The notes under the pieces: model-generated
The model's database searches: none
Seen by the model: the letters and a program-made list of their open reading frames with translations, nothing else
Told to the model about the DNA's origin: nothing
Assembly: GCA_020746875.1 (NCBI GenBank)
Contig: JAGTJL010000015.1
Location: 992,001 to 1,056,000, forward strand
Direction: 5' to 3'
Source: Rhexocercosporidium sp. MPI-PUGE-AT-0058
Lineage: Eukaryota; Ascomycota; Leotiomycetes; Helotiales
DNA: 64,000 nt
Made by a program: the position numbers and the translations under genes
Shown: positions 11,925 through 20,656 of the stretch, in pieces
Layout of the letters: each line of letters begins with the position of its first letter
How positions within the stretch are numbered: position 1 is the stretch's first letter

Positions 11925-12025
11925 GCCCGGGTAGCTCAATCGGTAGAGCGTGTGGCTCTTATGAAATCACTCTCGGAAATTCAATTAAAAACCTCAAGGT
12001 CGTGGGTTCGAGCCCCACCTCGGGC
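11925..12025 (+). tRNA. tRNA-Lys (anticodon CTT) with 29-nt intron
   Basis: The acceptor stem is GCCCGGG (11925-11931) paired with CTCGGGC (12019-12025), with one G-U pair. The D stem is GCTC/GAGC. The T arm is GTGGG-TTCGAGC-CCCAC (12002-12018). The anticodon loop carries CTT at 11958-11960, followed by A37. A 29-nt intron at 11962-11990 sits at the canonical position one base 3' of the anticodon. The anticodon stem (11951-11955 with 11992-11996) has a T-T mismatch at pair 29-41; the other four pairs are Watson-Crick. The gene lies right beside two hairpin repeats. The mismatch could reduce function but does not remove the cloverleaf. Confidence 0.88.
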
Positions 12026-12068
12026 TCAAATCCCGAGGTTCTCTCGAAAGAGAGAGCTTCTGATATTC

Positions 12069-12080
12069 TTTTGCCTTTTT
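12069..12080 (+). terminator. Possible RNA polymerase III terminator T-runs
   Basis: TTTT at 12069-12072 and TTTTT at 12076-12080 are the first T-runs of four or more after the tRNA, about 45 bases downstream. This is further than usual, so the trailer would be long. Confidence 0.4.
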
Positions 12081-12150
12081 GAAAGGGAGTTTTGGGTGTG
12101 GGCGGAGGGGAGGATTTTTGAAGGTGGAATTTTTTTTTCTCCGTACACAA

Positions 12151-12246
12151 GTGCAAGCCCAAAGTTTTGTCTCACCGCTTTCATTCTGCCCACGTATTTT
12201 AGAGTGGCAGAACCAGGCGGTGAGACAAAACTTTAGGCCTGCACCT
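12151..12246 (+). mobile_element. MITE-like hairpin element, copy 1
   Basis: A short element with terminal inverted repeats of about 28 bp. The left arm contains AAAGTTTTGTCTCACCGC and the right arm contains its reverse complement GCGGTGAGACAAAACTTT. Inside these lies a second imperfect inverted pair (TTCTGCCCAC / GTGGCAGAA), so the whole unit can fold back on itself. It carries no coding capacity. The same 90 bases occur in opposite orientation at 12505-12594. No target-site duplication is obvious. Confidence 0.75.
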
Positions 12247-12504
12247 GCGTATTGTGTGTGGTATTAATATTCCACAAGTCGTCGACTTCAGACAGAGATC
12301 TCGTCAGACCTAAAAGTCATTTGAAGCTTTCTGCACATTTGAAAGAAAACCTGACTGACTTGTTTTGAAGCTGTACTTACACGGTTTTATACCACCTATG
12401 CTTCTTGTACGAAAGGGTACCTACCAACAACCACTTTTACTGACGAACCCCGCCTACCCTTTTTTTAACCCTCACCTAACCCATTTCTACCGCTCCTCTA
12501 CGGA

Positions 12505-12594
12505 AGGTGCAGGCCTAAAGTTTTGTCTCACCGCCTGGTTCTGCCACTCTAAAATACGTGGGCAGAATGAAAGCGGTGAGACAAAACTTTGGGC
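12505..12594 (-). mobile_element. MITE-like hairpin element, copy 2 (inverted)
   Basis: Bases 12505-12594 are the reverse complement of 12157-12246, with no difference seen by eye over 90 bases. Like copy 1 it has internal terminal inverted repeats and folds into a hairpin. The two copies could be independent insertions of one small element or the ends of a composite foldback element of about 445 bp enclosing 12247-12504, which has no gene. Confidence 0.75.
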
Positions 12595-13029
12595 CTGTCC
12601 TCCGTATATTTTCATTTCCTCTCCCTTCGAAAGTGGCGCTTGCTTGGCCTTATTTTGATACGGATCGATAAATGTACATATATGTATGCTCTATCTAACA
12701 CACACGGAGGCTCCGACAAATGAAGCTAGCAAATAGCACTAGATGTATCTATTTCCTACGTTCTCTCAGCTCGCCCTTTTCCATTCTGATGGAGTTTCTT
12801 TCTTCACTCACTAACGACCTCTTCAAGCATGGAGGATGACAGGACTCTCGAAGCGCCCCGCTTCTGTCAGCCTTGCCTTCCCTTCCACTGCTTGCCATAC
12901 ACCTGCATCTGGTAAGGTAGACATCGAATGTCAAGCCAACGATCCCCTTCGTCCTGCTTCAAAAGCTAGCTGCAAGTGTGCGCTATCTCTACAACCCTCG
13001 TTTCCCACAGTAGCTGCATCTGAATCGCG
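12595..13029. other. Non-coding region upstream of the HET gene
   Basis: No ORF with recognisable content. Probably the promoter and leader of the HET-domain gene that starts at 13030. Confidence 0.4.
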
Positions 13030-15147
13030 ATGTCTGAAAGTGTCCCGCTCGAAGATGATGGTAAAAGTGTTGCTCAACACAAATCTGGTGAGTCTGATGA
13101 GCCTACTGTAGTGAAGCCCCACTTGACTCTAAACCTTCTTTCTAATTCAGGTGCAGATGCAGAGATTGTGGATCCCAATCTATGTTTATATTGCCAGGAG
13201 ATCATGAATCGCTGCCCCGAAGGAGGTGGATTCCTGAAGAAATTGTGGTTTCGACATCACGATACGACGTCCGCGTTAGCAGAGTCTGCTAATAGCGGAT
13301 GTGTCTTGTGTATCCATCTCATCCGAAGTGAGAACTGCCAAGTCAGGCCAGATGGCACGGACGAGGATGAAGATGAGTATGATTATTTGTATGGGCGTGA
13401 TGACAGCAAGGGACACCAGGGTAGTGCTATTCTAGAGACCACGCGGGGTGCAAAGGCAGCAAAGTCGCTAAATAACGACTTCGATGGCAGTCGTATCATC
13501 CTGAATATTATTCGCTTCAACAAGCTCGTCACCAGTATTCGGATGTTCCCTACCTTTCTACTTCGTGGGTTGTCTCTCCCTTGCGAATTACGCAGTGGCT
13601 GATGGGATATAGCGCATGACCTCGCTCCATTGCCAATTGCCAGTACAGAGTCTAGCTTGCCTTGATGCCGGATTTGGTTGAAGACGTGTCTCACGAATCA
13701 TGAAGGATGCAGGAGCTCTCAAAGTCATCGAACACCGACACGGCTCTTGCTTCTTGAGGACGGGAACGTAAGACTCTGTCTTTCAAGTGAACTTGGTACC
13801 TGCCCAAGATACGCTACGTTGAGTCATTGTTGGGGTTCTCTATCGTTCCTTCCACTGAAGAAGAACAACATCACACACTTCCAGCAACGTATACCAGTTC
13901 AATCTATTACCAAGACTTTTCAAGATGCAATACGTATCACTTCCTATCTAGGTATCGAGTATCTTTGGATTGACTCATTGTGTATCATACAAGACGACAT
14001 CGAAGATTGGAACCGCGAATCGCCACTCATGTGCGATGTCTACGGTGGCTCAACAATAAATTTGGCAGCCTCAAGCGCCCCCGACGGAAGCTTTGGCTGT
14101 TTCTTCGACCGACACATGCTCTGGGGGCATTTTCTCAGAAACAATCGTGGTCGGCAGACGATGTACTACCGATGCGTCCCTGATGATTTCGAAGAGTATC
14201 TCCTAGCTCAACCACTGTTCAAACAAGCCTGGGTACTCCAGGAGCGCCTCCTATCACCCCGCACCTTACATTTCACCCAGAGAGAAGTGTTTTGGGAGTG
14301 CGAGAAGAGGTTCGCCTGCGAAACTTTCCCAGGAGGCATCCCGACTCAGCTTAAGGACGGGCTTAGCCACCTGGGTATCGCACAAATCAACTCGGGTCGT
14401 GGGTGGGCTAAGTTGGTGAACGCATACTCTAGCTGCAATTTGACTCTGTCGAGGGATAAACTCGCAGCGATATCGGGATTGGCTCGAATCGTCCAAAGAA
14501 TTCAGAAAGACGAGTATGTCGCTGGGATGTGGAGAAAGCACCTCATCTCTCAGCTCCGCTGGGACGTTGAGGCTGGGACAGGACGGAGAATCACGCCGTA
14601 CGTTGCGCCGACGTGGTCATGGGCTTCTATTACCGGGAGTATCGAGTTCTCCTTTCCTAGATACTACGATGAGAAAGAGCAAGTCAAGGTTGACGCTCTT
14701 GAGATTAAGCACGCCTCCGACGACCCCTTCGGCCAAATCACCGCCGCTACCCTCCGCCTCATATGCAAATACCTCATCCGAGCAAAGGCCAACCTGCCAT
14801 TCTCGAGACCGCATGAAAATATTGCAATCTCTGGGATGTTAGGAGATTTCATCATGCTTAATGCTAAGCTCGATGTAGGCAGAGGTGCCGAAGTAGGCGA
14901 TGGCAACCTTTTCATTCTCCCCGTCGCAATTAGATCTTCGGTGCAGGTTTCGGGTCTTGTGCTGAAAGCTACGGCTGATAAGAAAGGCCGGTATAGGAGA
15001 CTGGGATCGTTCTTTTGCTTAGGCTATGAAGAGTCGGTTTTGCAGGAGGGATTGTCAAATCCCGAGTCCGCGGGAATGGAATCCGATTGCGTGCGTATTG
15101 ATCGTTACACAGATGGGTATCGCCGCTATACCATTGAACTTGTGTGA
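13030..15147 (+). pseudogene. HET-domain (heterokaryon incompatibility) gene with in-frame TGA
   Basis: The best model has exons 13030-13087, 13151-13564 and 13613-15147. Both introns have reasonable signals (GTGAGT...TTCAG; GTGGGT...ATATAG). All parts stay in one frame for 669 codons except for TGA at 13663-13665, between STESSLP and CRIWLKTC. The peptide on both sides fits the family: an N-terminal CLYCQEI...GCVLC region, then a W-L-x2-C-x3-H-x2-C segment, then the HET domain from about residue 224 with YATLSHCWG and LWIDSLCIIQDD. HET proteins act in non-self recognition and cell death after hyphal fusion. The stop would remove the whole HET domain. A missed intron or a sequence error is possible, but no donor fits around it. 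A shorter protein starting after the stop is another option. Confidence 0.75.
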
Positions 15148-16053
15148 ATTAACCTGGAGGAGATGTCTGCGGGGCCTTGATGCCGCATCTTTCGGCCGTG
15201 GTTTGGACTGATACTATCTCTGGGCAATTTTATCGCCTCATGATCTATGCTTCGAAAGTCTTGGAAGCTGGACACGACTTTGAGGAGGGCTGCCAGTGAT
15301 TTACCAAATCTTACCACTAAGATCATCCAATGATGGCGACAAGGTTCACGAGACTCGCGACAGCAACGGGAAGTCTAAGTGGAATTGATTCTGGGCGATT
15401 TCGAGTTCCTTAAAGAGCGCGTTGTCTCACTTGATAAGCGAGAAGCAAGAATAGTACCAGTTATGACTTCTCTAAGCCCCTCGTAGGGGGTCGATAGGTC
15501 AACGTACTACTTAGGGAACATCTAACTTGTTTCGATTGGCGTACCTCACGCTCGGCATCGGCCAGCTACTAGTTTCTTAAAAAAGAATCGCGCCCGTCAC
15601 TGCGGATTTCGAACGATACCTGGCTGTTGCAATCCTACATCTGCTGCTGATCTTTGTGCTGGCGTCGTGGTGTTATGTTCTTGCTTGGTTTATTGCGAAG
15701 CACTCCTGGATACACTCAACCTTTCCAGTATTGATAAGATTTCAAATCCCATCCGCATCAGGATTATCTCCCGAAAGGCTGCATATTTCCGACACATAGT
15801 TCTCCTGGTGTAGCCACCAATTTTACCTCTGTATATGATTGGCGACATGCTTTGTTTTTTGACGGCAGTCATCCTCGCTTAGCTGCATGGCGTATTCAGG
15901 GGGTTCAGCCGCAGAAAGGCACAGTATAGTTAGGGGCAGCATCTCGCACTTCATACTGATTCTTTACCCCTCGTCTTTGGAATTATGAGGGAGCGATTTC
16001 TGAATCTGCTTGGTCGTCTCATTCTTGTGTAGTATTTTGTATTTGTCCCCGAT
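15148..16053. other. Non-coding intergenic region
   Basis: About 900 bases between the HET gene and the acyltransferase gene, with scattered short open frames only. I see no repeat or RNA gene. Confidence 0.5.
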
Positions 16054-17520
16054 ATGCCACCAGTCATACGAATGCGTCTTCCCTATTGGGACAAAATATC
16101 CACCAGCTCCCTCGAGCCTCCAATTTACAGCGAATACTTCACGCTTCCTCGACTTCGCAAATTAGGAGTCTTCCTCCTCCCCAGCTTCCTCACACAAAAC
16201 AATGGCACATCAGTCGACGGCGAGAAGGCACAGATAACGAAGAAGCGAGACACCGACTATCTGGACGGCCTCAGAGGTGTAGCTGCATTTATCGTTGTGG
16301 TGCAGCACCTCATACAGCGTCCCTACCCAGCATATCAGTATGGCTTCGCTTCCGCAGACGAGAATTGGCATATTTTTCAGCTGCCATTTCTGCGGCTGGT
16401 ATATTCTGGAGGGTCAATGGTAGCAGTATTCTTTGTTATTTCTGGGTTCGCGCTCTCGTCGAAGGGAATACAGCTTATAAGGAGCCAATCGCCTTCTCTA
16501 TACAGAACTCTTGCTTCGACAACATTTCGACGCTCTGTACGGCTTTGGCTGCCGAGTGTTGCGGTCTCCTTCGTCGCCTTTCTTCTCCAACGAATGGGAC
16601 TCCTTACCGACCATCCTCTACATCACGCAGACACGACTTGGAGCACGGAGATCCAGAGTTATATTGGGTATGTGAAGGATCTAGTGGATGTGTATACGTG
16701 GAAGCAATTCAAAGGATTCTACAACCCGCATCTATGGACGATCCCAGTAGAGTTCCGTTGTTCGATGGTTATTTTCCTGTGCTTGCTTGGACTGTCGAGA
16801 ACGAAGACCATGGTGAGAATTAGCGTAGAAGTATTGATCATCGCACATGCTTCTTGGAATGATCGATGGGATGTCATTTCGTTCATTGGAGGTCTCATCA
16901 TTGCGGAGCAATATTACCACCGGAAAGCACATACCGCATCGACGCCCATCTCACTCGTAGATACAGATTCAACTTCCAGATCAGAAGATCCAAACAAATC
17001 CCGATCGATGCGGATGTTCTACTTCGCAACACTAGCTCTAGGACTTTTCATGTGCAGCTTCCCCTACCACACAGGCTGCGTCACGCCCGGTTTCCAATGG
17101 CTCTGCAAAATCGACAGACACCAGCCGCTGAAGGATAAATGGCGGTACACATCCTCGTACGGCGCTTTCCTGACCGTAATCTCCATCTCGAACCTCCCTT
17201 CCGCCCAAACGATCTTCACCACACCTATTGCGTCCTATCTGGGGAAGATCTCATATGCTTTCTACCTCACACATGGGCTAGTACTGAGGGTGTTGGTTAC
17301 GCCGCTGCAGATCAGGATGTTGGCTGCCACGGTAAAGGGGCCGGAGATCTGGTATCATGGTGCGGTTTTGATGAGTGGTGCGTTGTTGTTGGGGGTGGCG
17401 ATTCCGGTTGCGGATGTTGTGTGGAGGGCGGTGGATGTGCCGAGTGTGGAGTTGGCGAGGTGGTTAGAAGGGAAATGCGCGTATGAGGAGAAACCAGTCC
17501 TAGACAAGGGGATTGATTGA
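16054..17520 (+). CDS. Acyltransferase-3 family integral membrane protein
   Basis: A single open frame of 488 residues without introns. The start of the domain shows the family hallmark DGLRGVAAFIVVVQH (residues near 70-85), which holds the conserved Arg and His of the acyltransferase-3 (OafA/YrhL-like) family. SGGSMVAVFFVISGFALS is the next conserved block. About ten hydrophobic segments follow, including a late LGKISYAFYLTHGLVLR block typical of the C-terminal part. Members move acyl groups from cytosolic acyl-CoA to sugars, lipids or small molecules across a membrane; in fungi the substrates are largely unknown. No biosynthetic neighbours point to a pathway here. A second in-frame ATG at 16072 is a possible alternative start. 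Confidence 0.9.
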   Translation: MPPVIRMRLPYWDKISTSSLEPPIYSEYFTLPRLRKLGVFLLPSFLTQNNGTSVDGEKAQITKKRDTDYLDGLRGVAAFIVVVQHLIQRPYPAYQYGFASADENWHIFQLPFLRLVYSGGSMVAVFFVISGFALSSKGIQLIRSQSPSLYRTLASTTFRRSVRLWLPSVAVSFVAFLLQRMGLLTDHPLHHADTTWSTEIQSYIGYVKDLVDVYTWKQFKGFYNPHLWTIPVEFRCSMVIFLCLLGLSRTKTMVRISVEVLIIAHASWNDRWDVISFIGGLIIAEQYYHRKAHTASTPISLVDTDSTSRSEDPNKSRSMRMFYFATLALGLFMCSFPYHTGCVTPGFQWLCKIDRHQPLKDKWRYTSSYGAFLTVISISNLPSAQTIFTTPIASYLGKISYAFYLTHGLVLRVLVTPLQIRMLAATVKGPEIWYHGAVLMSGALLLGVAIPVADVVWRAVDVPSVELARWLEGKCAYEEKPVLDKGID

Positions 17521-18461
17521 ATCTTTAGAAGTACATGACCTACGGTATGAACTCTTAATTCTCGTCAACGTCTGGGGCTGTTAAAATGAACATGACCATT
17601 CTTCTCGCTAATGTGAGCACGTCTGAACGAGTGTTCTCTGACTAACTTGTGGTATGCAATGGTTTCCGGAATTTGAGTCGATGCAGTAGGGTAGTTCAAG
17701 GGACTGGTGAGTCACTCACTAATGACGAGACTTTTTATTATATACGAATAAATCTAGCTTTAAAAGAATGTATAACTTTCCATCTAAAACATAACGTTTA
17801 TAAATATAAAGATCTTTTGTTGAAATAGAGCAAGCTATTCCATCGAGGTCGTAATAAACAAAATAATAAAGCTAGAAGAGATAGAATTAAAAGAGAAAAA
17901 ATACTGATTAAGTAATTAGAGGTCCGGAATCCACCCCGTAGCTTGCGAAGGGCTGTGGATTAGCGGAGCGACGGGCCGTAAAGACAATTGCATATAAATC
18001 CAGTAGTAAAATGCTTCTTGGACCGTGGCGAAGCAAGGTCCCGAAAGCCCCGGAGCTTGCGGAGGGTCGCCGGAGGACAAGGCCTTGTTACCTGTGATGA
18101 GAAGACGTATCTGCACTTAATACGAGGCACTATAACTGAATCCGAGACTGTATTCCCATGAATGGGGTTGCTTCTTCGGTCGAATTGTGATAGAGCACTG
18201 GCACAGGATTGCGATTCTGGATTCGTTTGATCCTGACGCGGGGTACAATTGATTAAATTAATCTATGCCGGAATAATTTTATTACTCTCAGGAGGAGAAA
18301 CTCTGATAGCTTGTGCCGTGGTACAGTACGCTTGTAATCAAAGATGAATGGCTTTACAGTACAGTACATATATAACATGGGAGACGAAAAGAATTATCCT
18401 AGAGCTGTCCTTTATTCTTAGAGTTGTTGCATCTCGCTAAAGTCATTTATCGGTTGAAATC
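17521..18461. other. Intergenic region with a degenerate repeat
   Basis: No gene is visible. The middle holds an AT-rich, repeat-like block described separately. The right-hand 300 bases are the likely promoter of the CBM1-GH93 gene. Confidence 0.5.
17720..18090. repeat. Likely degenerate transposon remnant: AT-rich block followed by GC-rich motif block
   Basis: Bases about 17730-17915 are strongly A+T rich with many TAA/TTA triplets, unlike the flanking DNA. At 17920 the composition changes abruptly to a GC-rich block in which near-copies of GCTTGCGRAGGG occur at 17941-17952 and 18055-18066. No ORF is present. A base-composition jump like this is typical of a transposon fragment altered by repeat-induced point mutation, but no family could be named. 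Confidence 0.45.
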
Positions 18462-19901
18462 ATGTGGTTCGTATTTGGCCTGCTCCTGGTGTCACCCCAG
18501 CATGTGTTTGGGCAGTCACCGGTTTTCGGACAATGTAAGCACTATGAAATCCCTACCCGAACAAAGACTGACACTTCTCAGGTGGAGGCCAAGGTTGGAC
18601 TGGCGCAACATCTTGTGCGTCCGGATCCTGTTGTACCCCTTCGAATGAATTCTATTCGCAGTGCCTCCCGTGTGACGGCGGCGGACAGCCTACCACTAGA
18701 GCAGTGACCACCACTACTGGCATCTCGACGACGACGACGACCACCCCGTCGTCTGGCAGCTTCAAGTGGCCCACATTTTCGAACGTCAAGATCTTTGGTC
18801 CTGGGTCCAATTTCAAGGCTCCTGGTGTTTTGTATCCACGCACAGAGGTCATCGGGAACACATTATTCGCGACTGCAGAGAATTGTAAGCGAGATGATTT
18901 TCCCCCGATGTTCTGCTTCTAGAAGGCTGACAATCCCTTTTAGATAATCCCTTCCCTCCAGTCTCACCCATTTATAAATCCACTAATGGCGGGTTGAGTT
19001 GGACACATGTTACGGATGTGAAAGATACGAAGAATGGCTGGGGTTTGACCTGGGAACCACATCTCTATGTCTTGCCTTCAGCAATCGGTCAGTATCCCGC
19101 AGGAACACTGCTACTCGCTGTCGACTCTGTTCCTACCGACCGTCATGCATACAACATCGATCTCTACGCGAGCCGGGACCAAGGTGTGACATGGAACTTC
19201 GTGAGCAATATCGCGAAGACCAACGGCCGTGGCGACATGTATGAGCCATTCTTGGTTGCATTCCAAGGCCAGCTGATCTGCTACTTCTCGGATGGCCGCG
19301 ACTCGAAATATTCACAGAAGCTGACCCATGTTACGTCGTCGAATCTGGTGAACTGGAGTGCAAACGTGGATGATGTGACTGGTTCTGTTCAAAGCGATCG
19401 ACCTGGCATGCCTACCGTCGCTGCGTTGCCGAACGGAAAGTGGATCATGACTTATGAGAATGGCAAGAATACAAATGGAAAGCTTGACTTCCCGGTACGT
19501 CTTTCCAATCCTCCGTTTCTGCTATCGCTGACTCGTGAATTCCACAGATTTATTACAAGATCGCTGATAGCCCATTGAATTTCTTAAGTGCTCAAGGTCA
19601 GGCGTTGAAGGCAACAGACGGAACGGTCGCTGGCTCGGGATCACCTTATGTTGTATGGAGCTCAGCCGGCGGGGGGTCAGGAACGGTAATTGTGAGCTTC
19701 GCGGGCAGTGGAGATGTCTTCACTAATAAAAATCTCGGATCATCAAACAGCTGGGTCAGGTTGAGGACCAATGCTCCTGGTTCCTACTCGAGAGCTCTGA
19801 GAGTCTTGCCCGATCCATCTAAGCTATTGATTGTTGGTGCTGGATACAATGGCAACACCCTCAACTCTGCAGTTAGAGCGGACGTTATTTCGATCTCGTA
19901 G
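18462..19901 (+). CDS. Secreted GH93-like exo-arabinanase/sialidase-fold protein with N-terminal CBM1
   Basis: Four exons, 18462-18534, 18582-18884, 18944-19494 and 19548-19901, give 426 residues; every junction has GTAAG/GTACG donors and AG acceptors and keeps frame. The signal peptide ([18 protein letters not shown]) is followed at about residues 25-54 by a complete fungal cellulose-binding module, with [15 protein letters not shown] and the ending YSQCLP. A Thr-rich linker ([12 protein letters not shown]) leads to a beta-propeller-like domain with Asp-box-like [29 protein letters not shown] and [20 protein letters not shown], as in GH93 exo-arabinanases. Expected role: release of arabino-oligosaccharides from plant-wall arabinan while bound to cellulose. 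The GH93 assignment is from motif similarity; another sialidase-fold family cannot be fully excluded. Confidence 0.85.
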
Positions 19902-20656
19902 GCGCGGCTTCCTTATAAACTTCGAGAAGGTAGAAGAATATATCATATCGATTCTCATGGCACAATTTCAAGATTTCGAGAAGATACTCTATAAATAGCC
20001 CATGTCCCATAGCGCTCTAAGCTACCTCTAGTCTTTGGCCATTGTGCGGTGTAAAATGTGTTTTCCCTGTACTCATCCTCCCTTGACCAGAGGGGTATGA
20101 TATCACGTGATCCATATAAACTCAATCCCGTGAGACCTTACACGTGCCTAGCTTCTCTTGCAGACTTGTTGCCGAGCCTCAGGGTCAGGGCACTCGTGAT
20201 CTCTTGCTAAGTATGTCTGTAACACCATGTTGCATGCTAAAAGTCAAAGCAAAGAACGAAGTCCCGAAGATAATACGAAGCAGGTGATTAGGCGGGGGAT
20301 AGTTAGGCGGGTATGTTTCCCAGTCTCATATGTGGACCTCAAAGCTAAAAAGCATCAATTCGTTGCATCGCAAATGGCATATCTGCAAGAATTTAAGCGT
20401 CAGAAAGGGTATTGATTTTGTATGTGTATTACAGCTCTAAGCCTGAGATGCATATGTTACATCTTTGGTATGCTGCTGATTCGGACGTCTGTCATAGAGC
20501 CCACTCATTCCTATCATCCGTATCAAGGACGAACGGCTCATCGATGCGTTTTATCGCGAAATCGCTACAGAGAATACTTTTCATGGACACACGTTAGCAA
20601 ACATTACTACATTTTGTCGCTACTGGTTGGGTGAGGTGCTGGGAGAAACCGGGGAC
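19902..20656. other. Non-coding region between convergent genes
   Basis: About 750 bases between the 3' end of the GH93-like gene and the 3' end of vps18 (minus). Only short open frames are present; it should hold both 3' UTRs. Confidence 0.5.
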
